DNA of 64,000 nucleotides from Vibrio aerogenes (GTDB taxonomy: Bacteria; Pseudomonadota; Gammaproteobacteria; Enterobacterales; Vibrionaceae): positions 806,001 to 870,000 of the forward strand of contig NZ_AP024861.1 of the NCBI RefSeq assembly GCF_024346755.1. Direction: 5' to 3'. Positions 1-8,388 of the stretch are shown piece after piece; the stretch's first letter is position 1; each line of letters starts with the position of its first letter. A model generated the notes under the pieces. The model saw only the letters and a list, made by a program, of their open reading frames with translations. It ran no database searches and was not told where the DNA came from. The position numbers were made by a program, and so were the translations under genes.

Positions 1-962
1 AGGGAATCGGCAAGATGAACCACCGGGTACCAAAGTATCGCCGCATACATAAATGCCGGGTTAATACGTTTTCCGCTTTCCAGACGCATATCTGTTGAAT
101 CCAGTGCCAGATCCAGCATTTGCTCGGTCGGAGAGCTGTAATCTTCAGTAAAATGCGCTGAAATCACAGGGAACATCTGCTGAAACAGATTATATTCACG
201 CATTTGATGGTAGGTTTCCAGACCATAACCGCTTTGCAGCATTTTTAAGGATTCTTCGTAGAGTCTGGCCGCCGGGATGCTCTGAAGTAATGGTGCCAGA
301 TTTTCTATCGGTGCGGCTGTTTCTTCTTCGATATCAAAATCCAGCTTGACGGCAAAGCGAACCGCTCTGAGCATCCGGACCGGGTCTTCCCGGTAACGTT
401 TTTCCGGATCACCGATCAGACGAATCAGGCGCTCATCTAAATCTTCGACACCACCGGCATAATCATGAATGCTGTAATCTGAGATATCGTAGTACATCGC
501 ATTGATGGTGAAGTCTCTTCTTTCTGCATCCTCATCAATTGAGCCGTAAACATTATCTCTTAAAAGCATGCCTGCTTCAGACTTAACTGAAACCTGTGTA
601 TTGCTGTCCTGATGGTGTCCCCTGAATGTGGCGACTTCGATGATATCCCGGCCAAACATCACATGAGCGAGCCGGAAACGACGCCCAATCAGGCGACAGT
701 TTCTGAAAAGCTGACGGATTTGTTCCGGTGTCGCATTTGTTGCAATATCAAAATCTTTTGGTGTTTCACCTAACAATAGATCGCGAACACCGCCACCCAC
801 AAGGTAGGCTTCAAACCCGGCTCCCTGTAACCGGTATAGCACTTTCAGTGCATTCTCGCTAATCTGTTTGCGGGATATGCTGTGCTCTTTTCGCGTTAAA
901 ATATTTAACGTTAAATCAGGGTATACGCGATGAGTTTCTAATGTAGTTTCGTTTTTATTCAT
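1..962 (-). CDS. pcnB: Poly(A) polymerase I PcnB, 3' part outside window
   Basis: Adds poly(A) tails to RNA 3' ends, which promotes decay by PNPase and RNase E. About 320 N-terminal residues are visible; the C-terminus runs off the left edge. The nucleotidyltransferase core is clear: YLVGGGVRDLLLG, then the DFDIATNATP segment with catalytic aspartates, then RRDFTINAMYY and the helical region after GDPEKRYREDPVRMLRAVRFA. The start is the ATG at 962; another in-frame ATG lies two codons upstream (968), and E. coli pcnB is known for a non-standard start, so the true start may be further upstream. It follows gluQ on the same strand, as in E. coli. tRNA CCA-adding enzymes share the fold, but the context and N-terminal extension favour PcnB. 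Confidence 0.93.
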   Translation of the reverse strand, partial: MNKNETTLETHRVYPDLTLNILTRKEHSISRKQISENALKVLYRLQGAGFEAYLVGGGVRDLLLGETPKDFDIATNATPEQIRQLFRNCRLIGRRFRLAHVMFGRDIIEVATFRGHHQDSNTQVSVKSEAGMLLRDNVYGSIDEDAERRDFTINAMYYDISDYSIHDYAGGVEDLDERLIRLIGDPEKRYREDPVRMLRAVRFAVKLDFDIEEETAAPIENLAPLLQSIPAARLYEESLKMLQSGYGLETYHQMREYNLFQQMFPVISAHFTEDYSSPTEQMLDLALDSTDMRLESGKRINPAFMYAAILWYPVVHLADS

Positions 963-1078
963 GAGCATCGGAACAAACACAGGTATTTGACTGGGTTTGT
1001 TATCTGTTATTGACAGAATCAATTTGTGAGTCAATTCAATTTGCGGCTAATGATAACTCACAGTGTGTCATTTGAGAA

Positions 1079-1963
1079 TCACAGGATTATTTCAAATTTA
1101 TCGGGAAGTTGTTGAATATGCCAGTTTCGGCACCCCCAGTCTATTATTTCAGACAGTTTAGCTGCTTCTATTTCCTGTGGTAACTGAAATCCCAGAAATT
1201 TCATAGCCCGGACTAATGTGGGGACTGGATTTTGAATATCAATTGCCTGTGCGTGATTTTGTTTTGACAGCTTATGTCCCGGACTGTCAACGGCCAGTGG
1301 TAAGTGCAGGTAGCTGACAGGAGCATGACCCAGAATATGGTACAAGCTAATTTGTCTTCCTGTGGGTTCAATTAAATCAGCACCGCGAACGACCTGAGTC
1401 ACATTTTGTTCCATATCATCGATCACAACCGCTAAATTATATGCAAACAAGCCATCTCTGCGTTGGATGATGAAGTCTTCCCGGGCGAGTGGCTCAGAGA
1501 TAGCAATGGCGCCGTGTTTTTCATCATCAAAAGCGTAAACCGGATGTGTCATGCAAAGCCGGACTGCAAGCCCCGGCCCCGGAGAGAGATTTTTCCCCCG
1601 GCATGTCCCTTGGTAATAACCGCCGGATGCTTTGACCTGTTGACGTGTACACCGGCAATAATAAGCCTGACCAGATGAAATCCATTCTGCTATTTGTGCC
1701 TGATATATTTCGTGCCTCTGGCTTTGATAGTAAATTTCGCGATCCCAATATAATCCATAATTTTCCAGCGCTTTGAGGATTAAAGCAGCGGCTCCGGGCA
1801 TTTCCCGGGGCGGATCCAGATCTTCGATTCTGACCAGCCACTCTCCCTGTTGTGCTCTTGCCTGAAAATAACTTCCCAGTGCAGCAACTAAAGAGCCAAA
1901 GTGGAGAGGTCCCGAGGGTGATGGGGCAAACCGGCCGATATACTTCTTCCTGTCTGAGTGCAT
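1079..1963 (-). CDS. gluQ: Glutamyl-Q tRNA(Asp) synthetase GluQ
   Basis: Attaches glutamate to the queuosine base at the wobble position of tRNA(Asp). At 294 residues it is a truncated class I GluRS-like protein without the anticodon-binding domain. The HIGH-like motif is HFGS at residues 21-24 after RFAPSPSGPL; the zinc-binding region contains CRC and a later GTC; the KMSKS-like motif is KLSKQ. The start at 1963 was chosen because MHSDRKKYIGRFAPSPSG aligns with the family and AGGTGA precedes it; the frame stays open 50 codons further upstream, but that part looks non-coding. It lies downstream of dksA behind a strong hairpin terminator, so expression probably depends on read-through or its own promoter, as reported for the dksA-gluQ pair in enterics. 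Confidence 0.94.
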   Translation of the reverse strand: MHSDRKKYIGRFAPSPSGPLHFGSLVAALGSYFQARAQQGEWLVRIEDLDPPREMPGAAALILKALENYGLYWDREIYYQSQRHEIYQAQIAEWISSGQAYYCRCTRQQVKASGGYYQGTCRGKNLSPGPGLAVRLCMTHPVYAFDDEKHGAIAISEPLAREDFIIQRRDGLFAYNLAVVIDDMEQNVTQVVRGADLIEPTGRQISLYHILGHAPVSYLHLPLAVDSPGHKLSKQNHAQAIDIQNPVPTLVRAMKFLGFQLPQEIEAAKLSEIIDWGCRNWHIQQLPDKFEIIL

Positions 1964-2095
1964 TGCATCACCTGATGAATGAATTGGAAAACCAGACTGA
2001 AATCTTATCAACAGGCTGGTTTTGGTGAAATTTGTCTGGTCCTGAGATACAGCGATATAAGAAAAAAGGAAGCCATCGTCATCAATACCGACAAC

Positions 2096-2123
2096 ATACA
2101 AAAGGGAGCCCATGGCTCCCTTT
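2096..2123 (-). terminator. Rho-independent terminator between dksA and gluQ
   Basis: Perfect 10-bp stem (2101-2110 with 2114-2123) with a 3-nt loop, followed in the minus direction by TTTTGT. It would end dksA transcripts and attenuate gluQ, whose start is about 140 nt further on. Confidence 0.85.
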
Positions 2124-2151
2124 CTTCAGGGTAAAATAAGTCTCAGGTGCA

Positions 2152-2598
2152 TCAACCCTGCATTTGCTTTTCTTTGATTTCAGCAAGTGTTTTACAGTCA
2201 ATGCATAAGTCTGCTGTGGGTCGGGCTTCGAGGCGGCGAACGCCTATCTCAACACCACATGATTCACAAAAACCGAAGTCATCATCTTCAATTTTCTTCA
2301 GAGTCTTTTCAATTTTTTTGATTAAACGGCGTTCTCTGTCCCTGTTACGCAGTTCCAGGCTGAATTCCTCTTCTTGAGAGGCGCGATCAACCGGATCAGG
2401 AAAGTTGGCTGCTTCGTCCTGCATATGGTTCACAGTTCGTTCAACTTCTTCTCTCAGTTGGTTGCGCCACGCTTGTAAGATTTTTGTAAAATGAGCAATC
2501 TGTTCTGGTGACATATATTCTTCACCAGGTTTTTCCTGATATGGCTCAAGTCCTGCAATGGCTAGGATGCCTAGCGATTTCTTTTTGGATTCTGTCAT
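2152..2598 (-). CDS. dksA: RNA polymerase-binding transcription factor DksA
   Basis: Cofactor of ppGpp that binds the RNA polymerase secondary channel and adjusts rRNA, amino-acid and virulence promoters. The protein has 148 residues. The coiled coil carries the tip motif D68-P-V-D71-R-A73 (DxxDxA). The zinc finger is Cys4: C111, C114, C132, C135. The start at 2598 was chosen because [10 protein letters not shown] fits the family and GGGAGA lies upstream; an in-frame ATG seven codons earlier has no such support. Neighbours gluQ and sfsA are conserved. A promoter with a 17-bp spacer is visible at 2658-2686 and a terminator follows the gene. Confidence 0.97.
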   Translation of the reverse strand: MTESKKKSLGILAIAGLEPYQEKPGEEYMSPEQIAHFTKILQAWRNQLREEVERTVNHMQDEAANFPDPVDRASQEEEFSLELRNRDRERRLIKKIEKTLKKIEDDDFGFCESCGVEIGVRRLEARPTADLCIDCKTLAEIKEKQMQG

Positions 2599-2657
2599 AC
2601 AGCATCTCCCTACGAACACCTAGTCAACTGCGAGTGCAGTTCATATTAAGGCGGCTA

Positions 2658-2686
2658 TCTATAGCAAAAAGAGTTTGGTGTGGCAA
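2658..2686 (-). promoter_or_regulatory. Likely dksA promoter
   Basis: On the minus strand TTGCCA, a 17-nt spacer, then TATAGA, giving a predicted start near 2650 and a leader of about 50 nt. The -35 box lies inside the sfsA terminator hairpin. Inferred from consensus only. Confidence 0.5.
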
Positions 2687-2693
2687 ACACTCT
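2664..2693 (-). terminator. Terminator of sfsA
   Basis: On the minus strand AGAGTGTTTG pairs (with a bulge) with CAAACTCT and is followed by TTTTTGC. It lies about 50 nt past the sfsA stop and overlaps the predicted dksA -35 box. Confidence 0.65.
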
Positions 2694-2740
2694 GGTACAA
2701 ACTTGTTTATATTGTGCAGACAGTATCAATTTTTTACCAA

Positions 2741-3469
2741 TTACTGGTTCAACTGAACTGCAGAAACGAGTTTTATCTCATGTTTGGAAAGTATAGCCTT
2801 GTAGCATATGACTTCCACGCCTTCTTCTCGTGCCTCTTGAAGTAAATCTGAATAATTTGCATCTATATGGTGTGCCGGCGAGACTTTTTCAATCCCTGAA
2901 TGTAAAACAGCAAAAAGAAGTACGGCCCGGTGTCCATTTCGAGCAACATCGATCAATTCCCTGAGGTGTTTCTGCCCCCGGAGGGTTTTTGCATCAGGAA
3001 AAAATCCCTGTCCTGTGCTGCAACCTTCCCGGATATGGTTATCAAGCAGAGTCACGCTCTTGACTTCGACATAACAATCAGGTTGTGATGGCGAAGACAA
3101 GAAGATATCAATCCGGCTGTTCTCTTGTCCATATCTAACTTCGGTTTTTAATTGATCATACCCCTGAAGTTCCTCGATCACCCCGGAAAGAATCGCTTCT
3201 TTGACTAAAATATTTGCACGTTGTGTATTAACACAGATGAAATGATTATCGGTCGTCTGGGTTAACTCCCAGCTGCAAGGGTATTTTCTTTTTGGGTTGT
3301 CGGATGTGGAGTACCACACGGTACTGCCCGGTTCCGCACAACCTGTCATCGCACCGGTATTGGCACAATGTATTGTCATGACATGCCCATCCGGTCGCTG
3401 AACATCTGCCAGAAAGCGCTTGTAGCGTTTTAATAACAAGGCTGAATTTAAAGAAGGCTCATACTGCAT
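2741..3469 (-). CDS. sfsA: DNA/RNA nuclease SfsA (sugar fermentation stimulation protein)
   Basis: Member of the SfsA family, which has an N-terminal OB fold and a C-terminal nuclease-like domain; named for stimulating maltose metabolism when overproduced in E. coli. Diagnostic strings seen: [43 protein letters not shown], and the PD-(D/E)xK-like region SRIDIFLSS...[10 protein letters not shown]. The start at 3469 aligns residue for residue with the E. coli N-terminus (M-x-Y/F-x-P-x-L); an ATG 12 codons upstream is open but unmatched, and neither has a strong ribosome site. Length 242 versus about 234 in E. coli. Divergent from hrpB, next to dksA, as in other gammaproteobacteria. Confidence 0.92.
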   Translation of the reverse strand: MQYEPSLNSALLLKRYKRFLADVQRPDGHVMTIHCANTGAMTGCAEPGSTVWYSTSDNPKRKYPCSWELTQTTDNHFICVNTQRANILVKEAILSGVIEELQGYDQLKTEVRYGQENSRIDIFLSSPSQPDCYVEVKSVTLLDNHIREGCSTGQGFFPDAKTLRGQKHLRELIDVARNGHRAVLLFAVLHSGIEKVSPAHHIDANYSDLLQEAREEGVEVICYKAILSKHEIKLVSAVQLNQ

Positions 3470-3525
3470 TTGTTTACTGTTTTTATGTACAATAGTTTCC
3501 TTCATTTAAGCATAAGGGATTTATT

Positions 3526-6024
3526 TTGTCACAGTTGCCGGTTGAAGCCGTGATAGATGAATTATTATCTGCCATTCAAATGTCGCCGCAGGTGATTTTA
3601 AAAGCAGCGACCGGAGCGGGAAAATCGACATTTTTTCCTCTGTTTCTGCTCAAATCAGGTCTGATTAGCGGAAAGATCATTTTATTAGAGCCACGTCGGC
3701 TGGCTGCAAAGAATATCGCACAGTATGTCTCATCCCAACTGGGAGAAAATGTCGGAAAAAGTGTGGGTTACCGGATTCGTGGGGAGTCCAGAGTTTCTTC
3801 ACAGACGAAGCTGGAAATCGTGACGGAAGGTGTCTTGACCCGGATGATTCAAAGTGATCCCGAACTGTCAGGTATTTCTTTAATTCTGTTTGATGAATTT
3901 CATGAAAGAAACCTTCACGCTGATGTTGCACTGACACTGTGCCTTGAAGTGCAGGATGCACTCCGGGAAGATCTGAAGTTAGTGGTGATGTCTGCAACGC
4001 TCGATCCTGATGCTTTAAAGCATGTGTTACCGGATGCCCGTTTTATTGAATCAGCAGGCAGAACATTTCCGGTTGAATACCGGTATGAACCTCCCGGACA
4101 AAATGAATTGATGGCTTGCGTTGTTTCCCGGACAATTCAACGTGTGATTCAGCACGAACACGGCTCTGTACTGGTTTTCCTGCCGGGAATACGCATGATA
4201 AAACAAGTGATACAACAGCTTGAGAATCTTCCGGAGTCCGTTGAAGTCTGTCCGTTGTATGGACAGCTGGATTTTAGTCAGCAGCAAAAAGCGATTCAAC
4301 CGCCACCAGAAGGAAGGCGTAAAGTTGTTTTAGCGACCAATATTGCGGAGACCTCGCTAACCATTGAATCGATCCGGATTGTGATTGACAGTGGTTTGGA
4401 GCGGATTGCGAGATTCGATCCTGTGATAGGCGTTACCCGGCTGGAGCAGAGCCGGATATCTCAGTCTTCAGCGATTCAGCGTGCAGGCCGTGCCGGACGG
4501 GTCAGTGAAGGTATTTGTATCCGTTTGTACAGCGAATCACAATTACAGCAGCAACCTCAGTTAACTGTGCCAGAAATCATGCGAACAGATTTATCTGCGC
4601 TGGCAGTCGATTTGGCTTTGTGGGGGGTGAGAAATACACAGATATTAAAATGGATGACCCCGCCGCCACAGGCGATGTTGGCGCAGGGCCGGGGGTTATT
4701 ACAACAGCTTGGTGTGATGGATGAAACCTTGATGCTGACCGGGATGGGACAGCAGGCATGGCAGTTGGGTGTTGATATCCGGCTTGCTGCGATGTTGCTG
4801 AAGGTTCAGGCGTTAAATACCGGGCCATTTTATCCTGAGTACGCTCCCGGTGTGTTTTTAAATACAGCGATCGCTGGTGCCGTATTAGCTGAAGAATCGG
4901 TTTCAGGTCCTGTCAGTCTGGAATACTTATGTTATCAATGGCAATCAGGACACCATCCGGCAAAATCCCGTTTGAATGACAGGGCTCAACAGCTGAGTTC
5001 TCGTCTCAGGCATTCTTTTTCTCTGTCTGATATCAGAGAGCCGGTTTTGGGCGTCGTACTTGGTTTGGCATTTCCGGACAGAATCGCTCAGCAGCGTCAG
5101 GGCAATGAGAATGGTCACTATTTGCTGGCTTCCGGTCACGGCGCTGTTTTACCGGAAGAGGAATCACTTGCAGGCGCAGATTATCTGGTGATGACAGACC
5201 TGATGAAATACGCAGCCGGGAACAGCCAGATAAGAAAAGCGGCCCGTTTTGATATCGGTATGTTTGCTGTGTTGTTTCCTGAAATGATATGCCAGGAAGA
5301 TTATGTTGACTGGGATGATGTTAAAGGTAAGCTCATTGCCCAGTCGCGCTGGTCAGTCGGTAAGCTGATTATCAAAACCGAAGCCCTTCCTGAGCCTGAT
5401 GCAAAAGAAATGACACAAGCCTTACTCAATTATGTTCGCCGCAAAGGGTTACAGGTATTACAGTGGAATGAGGAAGCCACCGCCTGGTTATCCAGAGTTC
5501 GTTGTGCTGCAGCATGGTTACCTGAGGAGGCATGGCCGGATATGGACGATGAATGCCTTTTAAGTGAAGTCCGGGACTGGTTGTCGCCATATTTGAATGG
5601 TATCAGTTCTGTGAAAGGATTAAAAAAAGTCCCCTTGCTTGATGCCCTCAAATCCCGTCTTGGTTGGGAATTGACTCAGTCTCTGGACCGATGGTTACCT
5701 GTTTACCATCAGTTACCGACCGGGCAACGTAAGAAAATTCGTTATCAGTCAGGCAAGGCGCCGGTTCTGTCGGTCCGAATTCAGGAAATGTATGGTGAGA
5801 AAGAGACGCCGGTGATAGCGAAAGGAAAAAAACGACTGGTACTGGAATTATTATCACCGGCGCAACGTCCGGTGCAGATTACTCAGGATTTAGCCGCATT
5901 TTGGCAGGGTTCATATGCTGAAGTCAGAAAAGAAATGAAAGGGCGTTATCCGAAGCATATCTGGCCTGAAGACCCTGCCAGTCATATTGCAACCACCAAG
6001 ACTAAACGACAATTAAATCAATGA
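3526..6024 (+). CDS. hrpB: ATP-dependent helicase HrpB
   Basis: DEAH-family superfamily 2 helicase; cellular role poorly defined. At 832 residues it has the usual length. Motif I GATGAGKST lies near 30-35, motif II is DEFH (123-126) as is typical of HrpB, motif III SAT is near 155-157, and motif VI QRAGRAGR is present. The HrpB-specific C-terminal region follows. The start is TTG at 3526 with AAGGGA six bases upstream. Its stop overlaps the mrcB start by 4 nt (ATGA), which implies translational coupling; hrpB-mrcB adjacency is conserved in enterics and vibrios. Confidence 0.95.
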   Translation: MSQLPVEAVIDELLSAIQMSPQVILKAATGAGKSTFFPLFLLKSGLISGKIILLEPRRLAAKNIAQYVSSQLGENVGKSVGYRIRGESRVSSQTKLEIVTEGVLTRMIQSDPELSGISLILFDEFHERNLHADVALTLCLEVQDALREDLKLVVMSATLDPDALKHVLPDARFIESAGRTFPVEYRYEPPGQNELMACVVSRTIQRVIQHEHGSVLVFLPGIRMIKQVIQQLENLPESVEVCPLYGQLDFSQQQKAIQPPPEGRRKVVLATNIAETSLTIESIRIVIDSGLERIARFDPVIGVTRLEQSRISQSSAIQRAGRAGRVSEGICIRLYSESQLQQQPQLTVPEIMRTDLSALAVDLALWGVRNTQILKWMTPPPQAMLAQGRGLLQQLGVMDETLMLTGMGQQAWQLGVDIRLAAMLLKVQALNTGPFYPEYAPGVFLNTAIAGAVLAEESVSGPVSLEYLCYQWQSGHHPAKSRLNDRAQQLSSRLRHSFSLSDIREPVLGVVLGLAFPDRIAQQRQGNENGHYLLASGHGAVLPEEESLAGADYLVMTDLMKYAAGNSQIRKAARFDIGMFAVLFPEMICQEDYVDWDDVKGKLIAQSRWSVGKLIIKTEALPEPDAKEMTQALLNYVRRKGLQVLQWNEEATAWLSRVRCAAAWLPEEAWPDMDDECLLSEVRDWLSPYLNGISSVKGLKKVPLLDALKSRLGWELTQSLDRWLPVYHQLPTGQRKKIRYQSGKAPVLSVRIQEMYGEKETPVIAKGKKRLVLELLSPAQRPVQITQDLAAFWQGSYAEVRKEMKGRYPKHIWPEDPASHIATTKTKRQLNQ

Positions 6025-8351
6025 CAAAGAAAAAAACGACTTCGACTGATAAAAAAAAATCACCGGCATCATCTGGAAAACCGAAGGGGAATAAACAATC
6101 CGGATGGATGAAGAAGTTCTGGAAATTCGGATGGAAATTCGGGCTGACTGTTGCGACGGTTGTGATTTTTTATGGCTTCTACCTCAATAGTGTGATTTCT
6201 AAACGTTTTGAAAGTCAGCCTTACGATTTACCGACAATTGTATATGCCCGGATTTTGAATTTGTCTCCGGGTGATCAGGTGAGTTTGCAGGATATCCGGC
6301 ATGAGCTGGATGTGTTGAATTACCGGAAAGTGGCTCGTCCCCGGTTTGCCGGAGAATATTCGGCTTCTTCATCAAAAATTGAAGTGATTCGTCGTCCGTT
6401 TGAATTTACTGATGGAGCGGAACCTGAGCGTCATGTGATGTTGTTTTTTAACGGTGATCAGCTGAGCCGGATATATTCAATGGACATGAAGAAAGATTTG
6501 GGCTTCTTACGGATAGAGCCCAAAATGTTGGGTATGCTCGAGAAAAACACTCCGGAACAACGGCTGTTTTTGCGCCGTGAGGAATTTCCGGAGGTGATGG
6601 TGGATGCATTGTTAGCGACAGAAGACAGACACTTCTATCAGCATGATGGCATTGCACCTTTCGCGATTTTGCGGGCCTTGGTTGCCAATGTAAAAGCCGG
6701 AAGAACTGTGCAGGGGGGCAGTACTTTAACCCAACAACTGGTTAAGAACATTTTTCTTACCAATAAGCGGACTTTGTGGCGAAAGCTTCAGGAAGCTTAT
6801 ATGGCGCTGATTATTGATTACCGTTTCAGCAAAGACCGGATCCTGGAAGCTTATCTGAACGAGGTTTATCTGGGGCAAAATGGTGCTGAAGAGGTACATG
6901 GATTTGGTTTGGCTTCGCGGTTATATTTTGGTCAGCCTTTGCAGGAGCTGAGAATTGATCAACTGGCCTTACTGGTCGGTATGGTCAAGGGCGCATCTTA
7001 TTATAATCCGGTTCGTTTTCCCAAACGGGCCCGGACCCGCCGGGATTTAGTTCTGAAGCTGATGATGCAACAAGATATTTTGACGGCGAAACAATACGCA
7101 CAAGCGGTCGTCCGGCCATTAGATCTTCAGAAATATCCACATATAGCGAGAAGGCAGCCCGCTTATTTTCAGCAGCTATCGATTGAATTGAAACATAAAA
7201 TTGGTGATTTATATCAGGCTGATAAAGGATTAAAAGTGTTTACGACGCTCGATCCGGTTTCTCAGCAAGAGCTGGAAAATGCAGTCCGGATTTCTCTTGC
7301 CCGGCTTGGCAATAAAAAACTGGAATCAGCTGCGATTGCGGTTGATCGTCACAGTGGGGAAATCCGGGCGATGGTTGGCGGTAAAAGAGCGGGTTATGAC
7401 GGTTTTAACCGGGTTTTGAATGCCAGCCGGCAGATTGGCTCTTTGGTCAAGCCCGCTGTCTATCTGACCGCATTGTCTGATCCTCAGGAATATAATCTGA
7501 CGACGGCTCTGAAAGATGAGCCCCTTTCACTCAAGTCAGCTAAAGGGGATATCTGGACACCGCAAAATTTCGATAGAAAATTCCGGGGTGAAGTGCCGCT
7601 TTACCTGGCTTTGGCAAAGTCGATTAATATTCCGACGGTTCGTTTGGGGATGAAACTGGGTATTCAGTCTGTCAGCCGGACTTTGGTTCATCTGGGCATC
7701 GATGAAAATGAAATCCGTCCTTTACCTTCTATGTTTCTGGGGGCTTTTTCCCTGTCACCGATTCAGGTGGCACAAATGTATCAGACCCTCACAAATTCAG
7801 GGAAAAAATCACCGCTGTCTGCGTTGCGCTCTGTGATTGACCTGGATGGCAATGTTTTGTATCAATCGATACCGAAAAGTAAGCAAGCCGTCAGTCAGCA
7901 AGCCGCATGGCTGACAACTTATGCGATGAAAAAAGGAGTGATGGAAGGGACAGGACGTTATCTGAATTCCAGATTTTCATGGGCTGCTCTGGCAGGGAAA
8001 ACCGGTACCAGTAATGATTTACGGGATAGCTGGTTTGTCGGTATCGATGGGCGTGAGGTGACGACAGTCTGGGTTGGCCGCGATGATAATAAACCAACAG
8101 GCTTGACCGGGGCCAGTGGTGCATTAAGAGTTTATGCGGCGTATCTGGAAAGACGGGGACCAGAGAAGCTGACACTGCCATGGCCAAAGGGAATCACAAT
8201 GATTGGTTTTGATAAACAACGAGACGGCACTTTAAAACTGGCATGTGAAGAACCTTTGAAGTTTCCTGTCTGGGATGTGGGTAATCGCATAAAAGAGCAG
8301 TGTAAGCGAGATAAGCCTTTACATTGGCTCAGGAAAATTTTTGAATGGTAA
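6021..8351 (+). CDS. mrcB: Penicillin-binding protein 1B (bifunctional class A PBP)
   Basis: Inner-membrane peptidoglycan synthase with glycosyltransferase and transpeptidase activities. The 776 residues run: Lys/Ser-rich cytoplasmic tail (1-37), one transmembrane helix (about 38-58), UB2H-like region (about 65-160), GT51 domain with catalytic E201 in TEDRHFYQHDG and GGSTLTQQLVKN, then transpeptidase with SLVK (S474, K477), SIN (534-536) and KTG (660-662). All catalytic motifs are intact. UB2H is the docking site for the activator LpoB in E. coli (family knowledge). Overlaps hrpB by 4 nt. Confidence 0.97.
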   Translation: MTKKKTTSTDKKKSPASSGKPKGNKQSGWMKKFWKFGWKFGLTVATVVIFYGFYLNSVISKRFESQPYDLPTIVYARILNLSPGDQVSLQDIRHELDVLNYRKVARPRFAGEYSASSSKIEVIRRPFEFTDGAEPERHVMLFFNGDQLSRIYSMDMKKDLGFLRIEPKMLGMLEKNTPEQRLFLRREEFPEVMVDALLATEDRHFYQHDGIAPFAILRALVANVKAGRTVQGGSTLTQQLVKNIFLTNKRTLWRKLQEAYMALIIDYRFSKDRILEAYLNEVYLGQNGAEEVHGFGLASRLYFGQPLQELRIDQLALLVGMVKGASYYNPVRFPKRARTRRDLVLKLMMQQDILTAKQYAQAVVRPLDLQKYPHIARRQPAYFQQLSIELKHKIGDLYQADKGLKVFTTLDPVSQQELENAVRISLARLGNKKLESAAIAVDRHSGEIRAMVGGKRAGYDGFNRVLNASRQIGSLVKPAVYLTALSDPQEYNLTTALKDEPLSLKSAKGDIWTPQNFDRKFRGEVPLYLALAKSINIPTVRLGMKLGIQSVSRTLVHLGIDENEIRPLPSMFLGAFSLSPIQVAQMYQTLTNSGKKSPLSALRSVIDLDGNVLYQSIPKSKQAVSQQAAWLTTYAMKKGVMEGTGRYLNSRFSWAALAGKTGTSNDLRDSWFVGIDGREVTTVWVGRDDNKPTGLTGASGALRVYAAYLERRGPEKLTLPWPKGITMIGFDKQRDGTLKLACEEPLKFPVWDVGNRIKEQCKRDKPLHWLRKIFEW

Positions 8352-8388
8352 CTGGTTTTCAACTGGCAGCCACCTGAATGAGGGTTGG

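Noticed and set aside
1527..1841. Open frame inside gluQ in another frame
   Set aside because: Overlaps a well-supported gene and shows no motif.
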